Source: an uncultured Pseudomonadales bacterium (GTDB lineage: Bacteria > Pseudomonadota > Gammaproteobacteria > Pseudomonadales > Pseudohongiellaceae). From it: 64,000 bases of DNA. Both the position numbers and the translations under genes were made by a program. Under the pieces are notes generated by a model. The model made no database searches. It saw only the letters and a program-made list of their open reading frames with translations, and had not been told where the DNA came from. The DNA lies in the NCBI GenBank assembly GCA_943842505.1, contig CALTDI010000014.1, positions 56,430 to 120,429 of the forward strand, in the 5' to 3' direction. Shown here one piece after another: positions 45,604 to 55,081 of this stretch. The number at the start of each line of letters is the position of its first letter. The first letter of the stretch is position 1.

Positions 45604-46640
45604 GTTCGGTTACAGCTAATAACAGCGTATCTCTGCTTGAGGTTGAAGACCTCGCTGTCGAATTCGATACCTACGGCGGAATCGTGCAGGCTGTTCGCGG
45701 TGTTTCTTTTTCTGTAGAAGAAGGCAAGACGCTTGCCATCGTAGGCGAGTCTGGTTGCGGCAAGTCCGTGACGGTACAGAGTATGATGGGGCTTATCCCC
45801 ATGCCTCCCGGTCGAATTACTTCGGGTTCGGCGAAGCTCAAGGGTCATGAAATTCTGGGTCGTACCGTAGTCAACGGCAAGGAGATTCGGGGTTCGGAAA
45901 TCGGAATGATCTTCCAGGACCCGATGACCTCCCTGAACCCTACTATGACCATCGGTGATCAGATAGCGGAACCTCTTCAGGTGCATCGCGGCTACAGCTA
46001 CAAGAAGGCGTTCAATGAGGCTATTCGACTGCTGGAGATGAGCAAGATTCCGGAAGCGGCGAAGAGGGCGCGGCAATATCCCTTCGAATTTTCTGGGGGA
46101 ATGTTGCAACGTGCGATGATCGCAATGGCGATTGCCTGCAAGCCTTCAATCCTGATTGCCGACGAACCAACAACCGCTCTGGATGTAACGATTCAGGCTC
46201 AGATTCTCGATCTGTTGCAAGACCTGCAGAAAGAGACGGGCATGGCAGTGATTCTCATAACACACGATTTGGGTGTGGTTGCGAGAATGGCCGACGAGGT
46301 GGCGGTTATGTACGCCGGAAAGATAGTTGAGCATGGCATGGTCGATGATGTTTTTTATCGCTCTGCACACCCGTATACCCTGGGGCTGAAAGAAGCCATG
46401 CCAACAAATGATCCTTCTCTGCAGCATGAGCTGAAACCTATCGAGGGTAGCCCGCCCGATCTATTTTCACCGCCGCAGGGCTGTGGTTATTGCGCCCGCT
46501 GCCCCTATGCCATGCAGATCTGTAATAAGCGACAACCCGACGATACATTTCTGGCTGAACACCACTTCAGCCGCTGCTGGTTGCATCACGTTTCCTCTCC
46601 CAATAAGCCCGATCAACTGTATTTCAAGGAAGAGGCGTAA
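45600..46640 (+). CDS. Peptide ABC transporter ATP-binding protein (OppD-like)
   Basis: 346 residues with Walker A GESGCGKS, signature FSGGMLQRAMIAMAIA, Walker B ILIADEPTTALD and the C-terminal cysteine motif CGYCARCPYAMQIC of OppD, which binds an iron-sulfur cluster in some homologues. ATGA overlap with the upstream permease gene. Confidence 0.95.
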   Translation: MSSVTANNSVSLLEVEDLAVEFDTYGGIVQAVRGVSFSVEEGKTLAIVGESGCGKSVTVQSMMGLIPMPPGRITSGSAKLKGHEILGRTVVNGKEIRGSEIGMIFQDPMTSLNPTMTIGDQIAEPLQVHRGYSYKKAFNEAIRLLEMSKIPEAAKRARQYPFEFSGGMLQRAMIAMAIACKPSILIADEPTTALDVTIQAQILDLLQDLQKETGMAVILITHDLGVVARMADEVAVMYAGKIVEHGMVDDVFYRSAHPYTLGLKEAMPTNDPSLQHELKPIEGSPPDLFSPPQGCGYCARCPYAMQICNKRQPDDTFLAEHHFSRCWLHHVSSPNKPDQLYFKEEA

Positions 46641-47599
46641 TGAGCGACTTACTTGAAGTTATCGAGCTGACCAAGTTTTTCGATATGGGTCGAAATCAAC
46701 GCGTTCATGCTGTAGAGAACGTTTCCTTAACCATTGCGGAAAAAGAAATCGTCGGCCTGGTGGGAGAGTCTGGTTCCGGTAAGTCTACATTGGGAAAGAC
46801 CGTGCTCGGCCTTCATGATAAGACATCGGGGCAGGTTAAATTCAGGGGCGAGGTGCTTCCTCAGAAATACCAGGCAAAGGATTTTCGTCGCTTTGCGACT
46901 AATATGCAGATGATATTTCAGGATCCCTATTCCTCTCTCAACCCGAGAATGACTATTGGTGAAATCGTGGGCGAAGGCTTGAAGCTTCACCAAAACCATG
47001 ATCCATCGATTGTTAGAGACAAGGTAGCCGTCTGGTTAGAGAAGGTAGGCCTGCACGCCGATCATATGTCCCGCTACCCCCATGAGTTCTCGGGCGGTCA
47101 GCGGCAGCGTATCGGTATCGCCAGGGCGATGATTCTGGAGCCGGAGTTTGTGGTATGCGATGAACCTATCTCGGCGCTGGATGTTTCGGTGCAGGCGCAG
47201 GTGATCAACTTGTTGGGTGAGCTTAAGGAGTCCATGGGCCTGACCCTGTTATTTATTGCTCACGATCTCTCTATGGTCCGCTATGTCAGCGATCGCATGG
47301 CGGTTATGTATCTTGGTTCTCTGGTAGAAGTCGGCAAGGCAGATGAAGTCTATTTCGACCCTAAGCATCCCTATACAGAGGTGCTGATCGGTTCAAACCC
47401 TGAGCCTGACCCGGAGCTGGAAAGATCGAGGCCATCCACAGCTATTCAGGGAGAGATTCCGTCGCCTGTGAATGTTCCTGCCGGATGTCGATTTGCCAAT
47501 CGTTGTCCAAAAGTTATGGATGTCTGCAAGAACATAACACCCCAACTTATTCCGCTAAAGGATATAGAAAGACAAGTCGCTTGCCATCTCTATACCTAG
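46640..47599 (+). CDS. Peptide ABC transporter ATP-binding protein (OppF-like)
   Basis: 319 residues: Walker A GESGSGKST, FSGGQRQRIGIARAM signature, VVCDEPISALD Walker B, and a C-terminal CRFANRCPKVMDVC motif. It forms a heterodimer with the preceding OppD-like ATPase. Stop-start overlap of one base (TAATG). Last gene of the operon. Confidence 0.95.
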   Translation: MSDLLEVIELTKFFDMGRNQRVHAVENVSLTIAEKEIVGLVGESGSGKSTLGKTVLGLHDKTSGQVKFRGEVLPQKYQAKDFRRFATNMQMIFQDPYSSLNPRMTIGEIVGEGLKLHQNHDPSIVRDKVAVWLEKVGLHADHMSRYPHEFSGGQRQRIGIARAMILEPEFVVCDEPISALDVSVQAQVINLLGELKESMGLTLLFIAHDLSMVRYVSDRMAVMYLGSLVEVGKADEVYFDPKHPYTEVLIGSNPEPDPELERSRPSTAIQGEIPSPVNVPAGCRFANRCPKVMDVCKNITPQLIPLKDIERQVACHLYT

Positions 47600-47872
47600 T
47601 TCCAGCTAGAATAGTTTTGTTCCCTGGGCGGATAAGTAATTAACTCTCTTCTCTTTCCTGCTGGGCATTGTACCGACGCGCTCATTACATGTGCTTCGCA
47701 GTTGGTCTAGCCATCGGTGTGAGAATTGTTGGTGGTACGCATGATCGATTCTGCAGCTGGATCACTGTGTTGGATCGGCGAATTCGAAGTGTGTCATGGA
47801 GTCGCTGATGGCGCCTGTCCGAAACTGCCGTATTCTACCAAGGCAAAACTGAGTGCAAATCTAGTCGTCAGC

Positions 47873-48484
47873 TTATTTGATGATAGAGCTTAGGAAAACG
47901 TGCGCGACCTGTTGGGTTTGCTTTCGATATTCCGCCTTCGAACCGGCTTTCTTCTTAAGCCCGCCGATGGATGACAACAACAATTCGACGAATGTCTTGT
48001 AGGTCATAGGCGTATTCTCGAAGCTGACTTCTCCGGACTTATCTGCATCTTTGAGGAGTTTTGCGAGGGCCGCAATCAGCTTTGCATAGCCTTTAGTCAT
48101 GACATCTGTCGCCAGATTCATATTTACATCTACCAGCTCAGCGCCATGGGGCGAGTTGGCAACAGGCTCGGTGTAGGTTTTCTCAAAAACCATTATCGCG
48201 TCAATGAAGCGGCTGCTCACACTTCCATCTCCTTCTAGAACGGCTTTGGCTTCTCTTAATGCCAGATCCAGACGGTAGGCTGCGAGTTCTTTGAATAGCT
48301 GTTCTTTGTTGTCGAACATCAGATAGAGTGCGGGCCGGGATATTCCGGCGGCCTGGGCTATGTCGTTCATCGTCGTGCGTTTGAAGCCATACTGGGCGAA
48401 CACATCAGCCGTGGTGTCTAATACTGCGTTCTTCTTCGCGCTTGCTCGCGCTGAGGGCTGTGTCGATTTCTTCATAGTCCGCAT
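47873..48484 (-). CDS. TetR/AcrR family transcriptional regulator
   Basis: About 203 residues with the TetR helix-turn-helix VLDTTADVFAQYGFKRTTMNDIAQAAGISRPALYLMFDNKEQLF and a poorly conserved ligand domain. Start at ATG 48484 (MRTMKKSTQ) is preferred; a TTG 18 codons upstream adds a non-family tail. It is divergent from the molybdenum hydroxylase genes, so it likely represses them and itself from the shared 200-base promoter region. Confidence 0.88.
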   Translation of the reverse strand: MRTMKKSTQPSARASAKKNAVLDTTADVFAQYGFKRTTMNDIAQAAGISRPALYLMFDNKEQLFKELAAYRLDLALREAKAVLEGDGSVSSRFIDAIMVFEKTYTEPVANSPHGAELVDVNMNLATDVMTKGYAKLIAALAKLLKDADKSGEVSFENTPMTYKTFVELLLSSIGGLKKKAGSKAEYRKQTQQVAHVFLSSIIK

Positions 48485-48696
48485 TCTATCTCGAATAGCA
48501 TGTTTAGTCAGGTGGCCTGGGTTGGCTTCTATAGACAATCTGACAATTACTGCATAATATGTCAGGAATTACAAAGTAATTTGGCCGCCCGTAGTAAAAA
48601 CGATCTCACAATGCGGACTTCTATCGTTGAGATCGAGATAAAACACGTAGGTGGCCCGGTGATCGGTTCCTTGCAAATTAATTGTTGGAGAAAGTA

Positions 48697-49215
48697 ATGA
48701 GTACGTCCTTTTGGGTGAATGGTGTTCAGCAGACGGTAGATGTAGATCCATCTAAGCCACTGCTGTGGGTAATTCGTGAGCAACTCGGACTCACTGGAAC
48801 AAAATTTGGTTGCGGTATATCGCAGTGTGGAGCCTGTACCGTCCATATCGATGGAGCAGCGATCCGCTCGTGTGTCACGCCTATATCAGCTATCGAAGGC
48901 AAGCAGCTGACGACTATTGAAGGGCTGCGCTCGGCATCGGGTGATCTACATCCCCTGCAGCAGGCCTGGGTTGATCATCAGGTTCCGCAATGTGGTTACT
49001 GCCAATCGGGCCAGCTGATGTCTGCCTCGGCATTGCTCTCCAACAATCCCAATCCAACTGATGCCGATATAGATACGGCCATGCAGGGCAACATCTGCCG
49101 CTGTGGCATGTACGGGCGTATACGCAGCGCTATCAAATCTGTCGATTCGGTGGGCATCGCGTCCAATACGGACGAGACATTGTTTTACAACGGAGCGGAG
49201 GTGAATCATGTCTAA
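48697..49215 (+). CDS. Molybdenum hydroxylase small subunit, [2Fe-2S] (IorA-type)
   Basis: About 172 residues from ATG with GGAG seven bases upstream. Two [2Fe-2S] sets: [21 protein letters not shown] (plant-type) and CGYCQSGQ...[11 protein letters not shown] (helical). This is the iron-sulfur subunit of the isoquinoline 1-oxidoreductase/aldehyde dehydrogenase branch. It passes electrons out of the molybdenum site of its partner, which begins eight bases before this gene ends. Confidence 0.92.
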   Translation: MSTSFWVNGVQQTVDVDPSKPLLWVIREQLGLTGTKFGCGISQCGACTVHIDGAAIRSCVTPISAIEGKQLTTIEGLRSASGDLHPLQQAWVDHQVPQCGYCQSGQLMSASALLSNNPNPTDADIDTAMQGNICRCGMYGRIRSAIKSVDSVGIASNTDETLFYNGAEVNHV

Positions 49216-51472
49216 ATGGACCAGACGCGCATTTATAACAAGCGGCATCGTAGCCGGCGGTGGAGTCGTCGTTGGTATAGCCATGCGGCCCGGCAATCAG
49301 GTTAAGGACCTCGCGGCTAAGTTGGGCGACGATGGTGCCAACCTGGTACACACCTACGTCAAGATCGATAGTGACAATACGATCACGGCTATTATTCCTC
49401 ATGCTGAAATGGGCCAGGGTGTGCATACGGCACTAGGCCAGATGCTTGCAGAAGAGCTTGATGCCGATTGGGATCAGCTAAAGCTGGAGGAAGCACCTGC
49501 CATCGGCGAGTATGCGATGTATGCAGCGGGGCGGCGCTACCTACTGACAGGAATAGACTTTCCTAATCTGGTGATACCAACAGTCGACGGCATGATGATG
49601 CGTGTTGCCGATACGCTGAATATGCAGATCACCGGCGGCAGTATGAGTGTCCGCACAACGGGTATCTTGGCCATGCGAACAGCCGGCGCAGCCACGCGAC
49701 AAATGCTGCAACAGGCGGCTGCAGAAGCCTGGAATGTCCCGGTAGAGGAAGTCACTACCGAGAAGAGTCATCTTATCCATGCGGCAAGCAATCGAAGAGA
49801 GCCTTATGCCTCCTTCGCTGGCCACGTCGCTGAAATGACGCCTTCCTATACGCCCACCTTTAAAGACCCGGCAGATTATAAAATTGTTGGCACCCATAAA
49901 CCGCGACGGGATATTCCGGCAAAGGTAGATGGCTCGGTTAAATTCGCCATGGATGTACAGCTGCCCAATATGCTGTATGCGACCGTGGTTCGCTCCCCGG
50001 TACCCGGTGGCAGTGTAGTAGAGCTTGACGATAGCGCGGCGCGCTCCGTAGAGGGTGTGGTAGACGTTATTGTTATTCCTGCTACAACAGTTAGCAGTAT
50101 GCTTGGAGATACCGTCTCCGCTGAGACAGTGGCTATTGTCGCCGATAGTTATTGGTCCGCCAGTAAAGGGCTTAAAGAACTGACAGTGCAATGGAGTGAG
50201 GTGGGTTTTGAGACGGTCTCCAGCGATGGAATCTTTGAACAATTCAATCGCGATATTTCAGCCCGTGCTGAACGTCAGACCGATCATGTCCAGGGCGAAG
50301 CCGGTTCTGTTTTTGCCAATGCTGCAAAAGTTGTTGATGCTGACTATCACGTGCCATTTCTGGCGCACACCTGCATGGAGCCATTGAATGCAACTGCCGA
50401 TGTTAGAGCGGATAGCGCCGAAATTTGGGTAGGCTGTCAGAACCCCTTGGGTTTTCGCAGAGATATTGCCAACTCGCTAGGCATGGACCCTGAGAAGGTC
50501 ACTCTTCATAACCATTCCATGGGTGGCGGTTTTGGACGCAAGGCGCGTCCTGACTGGGCGCTTCAGGTGGCGCACCTAGCTAGAGAAGTGGGTAGACCGG
50601 TGCAGCTCATCTGGTCACGAGAGGAAGACGTGCGCCAGGATTTCTACAGACCTGCTGTGCAGAGTCGCTTTCGAGCCGCTTTCGATGCGCAGGACAATCT
50701 CCTGGCTTGGGAGAACACCTACACTAACAAGAATGAGCCGATCGAGGCGCCATTGATTCCTTACGCTATTCCGGCGCAGGATATCGGTTATGTGAGCAGT
50801 CCCGTGCATATACCTTTTGGAGCATGGCGCAGCGTCGATCACTCTCAGCATGGCTTCTTTACCGAATCTTTCATCGATGAAGTGGCTAACGCGGCGGGCA
50901 AAGATTCCTTCGAGTTTCGTGCCGAACTACTTAAAGATAGCCCGCGGCATTTGGCAGTTCTAAATAAAGCTGCAGAGGAAGCACAATGGAGCAGGCCATT
51001 GCCTGAAGGGAGCGGCCGAGGTATCTCGCTGCAGGAGTCATTCGGCTCCATTGTCGCACAGGTTGTTGAAGTGGCGGTGGTAGAGGGTGAGGTTTCCGTG
51101 GAAAGAGTAGTCGCAGTAATCGATGCGGGTATCGCAGTAGCTCCCGACGGCATCGCCGCACAGCTCGAATCAGGCATCATCTATGGCTTGACCGCGGCGC
51201 TGCATGGCGAGATCACCATCGAGAAAGGCGCGGTGGTGCAGAGTAACTTCCATGACTACAAGGCGGTGCGGATGAATGAAGCGCCCAATATTGAGACGCA
51301 TATTATCAATAGCGGGCACGATATCGGTGGGGCTGGTGAGCCAGGCACGCCCGGTATTGCGCCAGCACTGATGAATGCCGTGTTCAATGCTACCGGCACT
51401 CGCGTGCGTCAATTGCCACTGAGTCGTTTCGACCTTAATTATCAGGTTGAGGAGACGGGTGCGGTTGGATAA
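49208..51472 (+). CDS. Molybdopterin-binding large subunit, Tat-exported (IorB-type)
   Basis: A 754-residue xanthine dehydrogenase-family subunit with a twin-arginine signal ([21 protein letters not shown]). Substrate-site segments [43 protein letters not shown] and [15 protein letters not shown] contain the molybdopterin-cytosine-dinucleotide contacts and the base-catalyst Glu (GEPG). Hydroxylates an aldehyde or N-heterocycle in the periplasm. Uses the small subunit for electron transfer; cytochrome partner not seen nearby. Confidence 0.93.
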   Translation: MSKWTRRAFITSGIVAGGGVVVGIAMRPGNQVKDLAAKLGDDGANLVHTYVKIDSDNTITAIIPHAEMGQGVHTALGQMLAEELDADWDQLKLEEAPAIGEYAMYAAGRRYLLTGIDFPNLVIPTVDGMMMRVADTLNMQITGGSMSVRTTGILAMRTAGAATRQMLQQAAAEAWNVPVEEVTTEKSHLIHAASNRREPYASFAGHVAEMTPSYTPTFKDPADYKIVGTHKPRRDIPAKVDGSVKFAMDVQLPNMLYATVVRSPVPGGSVVELDDSAARSVEGVVDVIVIPATTVSSMLGDTVSAETVAIVADSYWSASKGLKELTVQWSEVGFETVSSDGIFEQFNRDISARAERQTDHVQGEAGSVFANAAKVVDADYHVPFLAHTCMEPLNATADVRADSAEIWVGCQNPLGFRRDIANSLGMDPEKVTLHNHSMGGGFGRKARPDWALQVAHLAREVGRPVQLIWSREEDVRQDFYRPAVQSRFRAAFDAQDNLLAWENTYTNKNEPIEAPLIPYAIPAQDIGYVSSPVHIPFGAWRSVDHSQHGFFTESFIDEVANAAGKDSFEFRAELLKDSPRHLAVLNKAAEEAQWSRPLPEGSGRGISLQESFGSIVAQVVEVAVVEGEVSVERVVAVIDAGIAVAPDGIAAQLESGIIYGLTAALHGEITIEKGAVVQSNFHDYKAVRMNEAPNIETHIINSGHDIGGAGEPGTPGIAPALMNAVFNATGTRVRQLPLSRFDLNYQVEETGAVG

Positions 51473-51498
51473 GCGCTAGAGAGATCTACTTTAGATTA

Positions 51499-51532
51499 AA
51501 AAAAGCCTCGGCCTGTCGGTCGAGGCTTTTTT
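51499..51532. terminator. Intrinsic terminator
   Basis: AAAAAAGCCTCG/CGAGGCTTTTTT stem, 10-base loop, shortly after the molybdenum hydroxylase stop. A-rich on one side and T-rich on the other, so bidirectional between converging genes. Confidence 0.92.
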
Positions 51533-51677
51533 ATTTGCACTAGGCGTCCGTTCGGGAGGCTAGGCAGAATTTCTTCTAGCGCCAGCCCAAGCGAAGGTGT
51601 GTGGGAATTAGAGCAGCTTGGAAATAAAAATTCACAAGCCTTCCCAGTACTCAATTACGCTACGTCTTACGCTTTAA

Positions 51678-52557
51678 TTATTGATCCAGCTCCTGAGCTA
51701 TGACGCTCAGATAGGCTGTCTCCAATCTTTCGACGGCCTTGATAAACCCCATCGGGTCGACGAAGGTGTCCGGGCTATAGGGACGGCCCGGCGTGTATTT
51801 CTCATGCATGTTGTACTGGCTGGCATGGGCGGACACCCAGACATCCACGTCCATCTGTTTCTGCTTGTTATAGGTGGTAGCGAAATCTACGGCGACGCCT
51901 TCATAGGTCGGATCAATAACGATATGTTTGCCCGGGTTGATGGTGCCCATGTTGGCAATGGCGACATCATAGGTTCGGCCATTCTCACTCACCTGAAAAC
52001 TGTAGCTGGAACTGCCCTCGGTGTGGCCCGGATGTTCATGCACGGTGATGCTCAGATCGCCCAGGGTTATAACATCATCCTGCTCAATAATGCGATCGAC
52101 CTGATACCGGATCGAAAGATTCCCGTCCGCCGAAATGAGCGTCACTGAATCCGCCATCTTGCAACACTCTAGCATCGGCAGGCGTGGCCCATACTTCGGC
52201 CCCGGTGAGCTGTTTGATCTCGGCCATTGCGGCGGTGTGATCCCAGTGCGCTTGCATGGTGAGCAAGATGCGCACATCTTCCAGGCGAAAACCCAAAGAC
52301 TCGATGTTGTTGCGTATATGTTCCGTGGAGTCCGCCAGGCCTGTATTGATGAGGATATGACCTTCCTCGGATGTAATGAGAAAGACACTGAGATCCAGCA
52401 TACCAACTCCGTATAGAGGGCCGATGACACGAAATGCCGGATAGGGTGTCACCCAGCCTTCGGGTGGAGATGATTGCGCGCTGGCCAGAGAAGATACAAA
52501 GACAGCGGTGCCAAGCAATGTTGTAAAGATAGATGATCTGACGATTGAACTGTTCAT
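51678..52557 (-). pseudogene. Subclass B3 metallo-beta-lactamase (GOB-like), frameshifted
   Basis: Two frames encode one protein. The 5' part (52084-52557) has a signal peptide (ending LASA), then ILLTMQAHWDHTAAMAEIKQLTGAEVWATPADARVLQDGG. Its zinc motif is QxHxDH: glutamine replaces the first His, as in GOB enzymes. The 3' part in the next frame continues VITLGDLSITVHEHPGHTEGSS (third His) and WVSAHASQYNMHEK (last zinc His), as in GOB/THIN-B. The join is near 52107-52112: the frames meet across a CCGG, one base too many. The TGA ending the first frame is followed by nothing related in that frame. Either a real inactivation or an assembly error. Confidence 0.85.
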
Positions 52558-52994
52558 GGGTAAACCTCTGTGCGATTCACTATTATTTTTAGATGCTACA
52601 GCGACTCTTTTCTTTCTAATTACTAGCCATCATAGGTGTTTGTGCGGGCCCGTAATAGGGGCCGATACTCACTGGCATGGGGTTTAAATAAGAATGCCAT
52701 GAATAAGATCAAAGATACTATCTAGTCATTCTACTTTAGGCAATGTTACTTCTATGCTAACCGCCATCACCATGTCGCTAGTTGCAGTTTGCTTTGAATC
52801 TAAGCTAGCGGTCAACACTAGGCTTATCGGTAAACTGGGTAACCCACTCTTCAGATGAATCAATCTGTAGCAAGCATTAGATTCGAGTGTGCGCAGAAGT
52901 GTGCTATGGTTTTCAGATTCAGATAGTCGAAACTACGGTATTTTTACTCTAGCCCCATCTAATAATTCCTACACACAGGGGGAGGCAAGAAGTC
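52558..52994. other. Intergenic region, no gene seen
   Basis: Between divergent genes. Contains a short inverted repeat TGGCAT/ATGCCA near 52674-52700. No ORF or RNA gene is convincing. Confidence 0.4.
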
Positions 52995-53582
52995 ATGGGA
53001 AAACTCGGGAAAGCTTTGCTGGGCGTTGGATTCCTTCTGTTTGGCGCCCTGCTAATTCTGCGCGTAACCGGTCTCGACCCCGAGTACATGGATTACACCA
53101 CGCAGGAATACAATCAAAGAGGCCGAATGACCTTGCCCGGGCTGTGGCTATCGGGAGAGGTTGTGCGCGAGCCCGTGACCGACTGGAGTTGGGTCTCAGA
53201 CGTCAGTCATCCGCAGCGGGGCAACACCATCATGCTCGAGACACGTACCTGGTACGGCATACCCTATTCGGTAACGATCCTGCCCACTCCCCGCGGCGAT
53301 AAACTCTACATAGGTGGCAGTGCAAGAGACGCCAGGCTGGAAAGAGAATTTCCTAATTACAAGCAGTGGTGGGCTAACGTTGAGCGTGATCCCCGGGTGC
53401 GCCTAAAGATAGACGGCGAGATCTATGAGATGACGGCGGCATTGGTTAGCGATCCTGCCGAGCTCGCTGAGATTCTTGGTAGAGACCCGATTACTACAGC
53501 TGTAGCTGAAGACGGTACTGAGCAGGTCGTTGCGAAATGGTATTACTGGCAGGTCTTTCAGCGGAATATCCCGCAGTACTAG
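52995..53582 (+). CDS. Membrane-anchored protein of unknown function, paralogue of 14514-15062 product
   Basis: 195 residues with an N-terminal anchor (about 5-23: GKALLGVGFLLFGALLILR). Motifs LPGLWLSGEV, TDWSWVSD, LETRTWYGIP and GDKLYIGG follow in the same order as in the protein at 14514. The later part, FPNYKQWWANVERDPRVRLKIDGEIYEMTAALVSDP, resembles split-barrel flavin/F420-type nitroreductases (PNPOx-like). GGGGGAGG upstream of ATG is a strong SD. Function unknown. Confidence 0.75.
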   Translation: MGKLGKALLGVGFLLFGALLILRVTGLDPEYMDYTTQEYNQRGRMTLPGLWLSGEVVREPVTDWSWVSDVSHPQRGNTIMLETRTWYGIPYSVTILPTPRGDKLYIGGSARDARLEREFPNYKQWWANVERDPRVRLKIDGEIYEMTAALVSDPAELAEILGRDPITTAVAEDGTEQVVAKWYYWQVFQRNIPQY

Positions 53583-53620
53583 TGTTGATCAAAGTGCCCT
53601 GCGGCGGTGTCCCCCGGACT

Positions 53621-54409
53621 CTAGCGGCCCGTCCATTGTGGCTTTCGTTTCTCGATAAACGCAGCCCTTGCCTCTTTGCCGTCTTCGCTGTCAAAGGCGG
53701 CGGAGAGGGCCTGTAATGCTGCCTCCGGAACGTCTTTGAAGGGCATGTCTTCCATCTGGTACATCAGATCCCGTGTGCGTTTTAATGCCAGGGGCGACAT
53801 CTGACAGAGTTTTAATGCCAGTTCTTCTGTCGCAGTGGCGAGTTCTGTAGAGGGTACGACACGCGTAATTAAGCCTAGCTGATAGGCTTCCTTCGCGCTT
53901 ATCGGTTCCCCAGTTAAGATAAGTTCTGCGGCGCGCATTCTCCCTATCAATCGTTGTAGGAACCAGACATGCATGCCGGGCGGCCCGGCTAGGTTGGGTA
54001 CGCCGGGGTAGCCAAAGTCGGCATCGTCTGCGGCGATAACCATGTCACAGGCAAAGGCTAGTGTGCAGGCGCCTTCTCTAACGTAACCATGCACCGCGGC
54101 AATGACCGGCATGGAAAGGCCGCGCACTATACTCAGCGTCTCCACGTAAAACAATCGCAGAAACTGTTCCATGTCGGCGCTTTCGAATTGCATCAAATAT
54201 TTTAGATCGACACCGGCAGAAAGGCCTTTTCCGGCTCCGCTGAGAATTAGAACCCTCGCATTCTCATCGGCATCTGCAGCCCGCAATGCGCTGTGATACT
54301 CCAGAGCAGACTCTTCATCGATTAGATTGAGCGGCGGTTTATCCAGTTCTATACGCGCTATACCGGATTCGACTGAATAGTTGAGCGTCTTGTAGTTGCT
54401 TTCAGTCAC
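53621..54409 (-). CDS. Enoyl-CoA hydratase/isomerase family protein
   Basis: 262 residues of crotonase fold: GAGKGLSAGVDLKYLMQFE and AAVHGYVREGACTLAFACDMVIAADDADFGYPGV, where the oxyanion hole and the segment normally holding the catalytic Glu lie. The Glu in GACTLAFACD differs from the typical, so activity could be isomerase or hydrolase and not hydratase. GTG start. It is 100 bases downstream of the UGSC gene on the same strand, probably the last gene of that operon. Confidence 0.88.
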   Translation of the reverse strand: MTESNYKTLNYSVESGIARIELDKPPLNLIDEESALEYHSALRAADADENARVLILSGAGKGLSAGVDLKYLMQFESADMEQFLRLFYVETLSIVRGLSMPVIAAVHGYVREGACTLAFACDMVIAADDADFGYPGVPNLAGPPGMHVWFLQRLIGRMRAAELILTGEPISAKEAYQLGLITRVVPSTELATATEELALKLCQMSPLALKRTRDLMYQMEDMPFKDVPEAALQALSAAFDSEDGKEARAAFIEKRKPQWTGR

Positions 54410-54511
54410 TGGGCTTTCATTACCTTTCTTTTAGATTTCATTCCATTCCATTTCTTTCGTAACAGATGTTCATTGTTGTTCGGCAGTAATATCTTCTGCC
54501 CTGCTTGCTGC

Positions 54512-55033
54512 CTAGAGGAGAATCTGTGTGTCGATAGCCGCCATGGTTTGTAAGGCTCTAGCCTCCAATTCCTTGTCGGTGGCGCTGCTAACCGGATGGT
54601 CGATTATTGCGTAAGCATAGCCAGGCATGCCTAAGACCTTCGCCATGAGGTCGGCGGCGCTAATGAAATTGCTGGTCATCACGCCAACCGCTGGTGTGCC
54701 CACGCGTTCGCTGCTAATTGCGTCATGCAAACTGCACGACGAGCAGCTGCCTCAATCGCCCAAACCGGTGATGGCCAGATCCCAATTCCTCGCCTCATCG
54801 ATGATCTCATCTTCAGCCGGGGCGCTGTAGTTAGACTTGGTGCGCAGGATTACCTCTGCAACTCCATAGCGCTCACGCAGCAGCCTGTCCACATGGGCAA
54901 AGAATCCTGCCGTTCCTTCCTTGCCGTTGGAGATAAGCCCAACTGTCTTGCCTTCAAGACTCTGCAAGCGAGGCGCGGGCTCCAGGGCAACAACTGTTGA
55001 CTCGCTGGTAGGGTTGAGTACACGAATCGTCAT
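54512..55033 (-). CDS. UGSC-family selenoprotein (in-frame TGA = selenocysteine)
   Basis: ATG with AAGGAG upstream starts a frame of 93 residues (MTIRVLNPTSESTVVALEP... AITGLGD) that meets TGA at 54754-54752. Reading TGA as Sec, the same frame continues GSCSSCSLHDAISSERVGTPAVGVMTS and ends at 54512, 173 residues in all. DUGSCSSCSLHD is the defining motif of the UGSC protein family, first seen as a selenoprotein in ocean metagenomes; its homologues have Cys or Sec at that position. The C-terminal half (TPAVGVMTSNF..., YAIIDHPVSSATDKEL) has UGSC-family features. A plausible SECIS hairpin follows the TGA. Sec machinery (selA, selB, selC, selD) is not in this window. Function unknown; a redox role is inferred from the Sec/Cys site. 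Confidence 0.85.
54710..54754 (-). promoter_or_regulatory. Candidate bacterial SECIS element
   Basis: On the coding strand the TGA is followed by GGCA, then an outer stem GCTGC (54747-54743) pairing with GCAGC (54714-54710), and an inner stem TTGC (54730-54727) with GCAA (54721-54718) closing a five-base loop ATGAC. The total of about 42 bases directly after the codon suits the bacterial SECIS position. The apical loop does not begin with the usual GG. A competing hairpin AGCTGC/GCAGTT lies closer to the TGA. Not verified by folding. Confidence 0.5.
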
Positions 55034-55081
55034 AGCATCGTCTCCTTGTAGAGTTCTTTACTGTTAGCTGAGCCAGGCCAG

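Noticed and set aside
52084..52100. TGA ending the first beta-lactamase frame as a second selenocysteine codon
   Set aside because: The remainder of the protein continues in another frame, and the frame beyond the TGA soon stops without any beta-lactamase similarity, so it is a frameshift and not recoding.
52889..53302. 137-residue plus-strand frame
   Set aside because: Overlaps the better-supported gene at 52995 in another frame; arginine-rich, low-complexity composition typical of a shadow.
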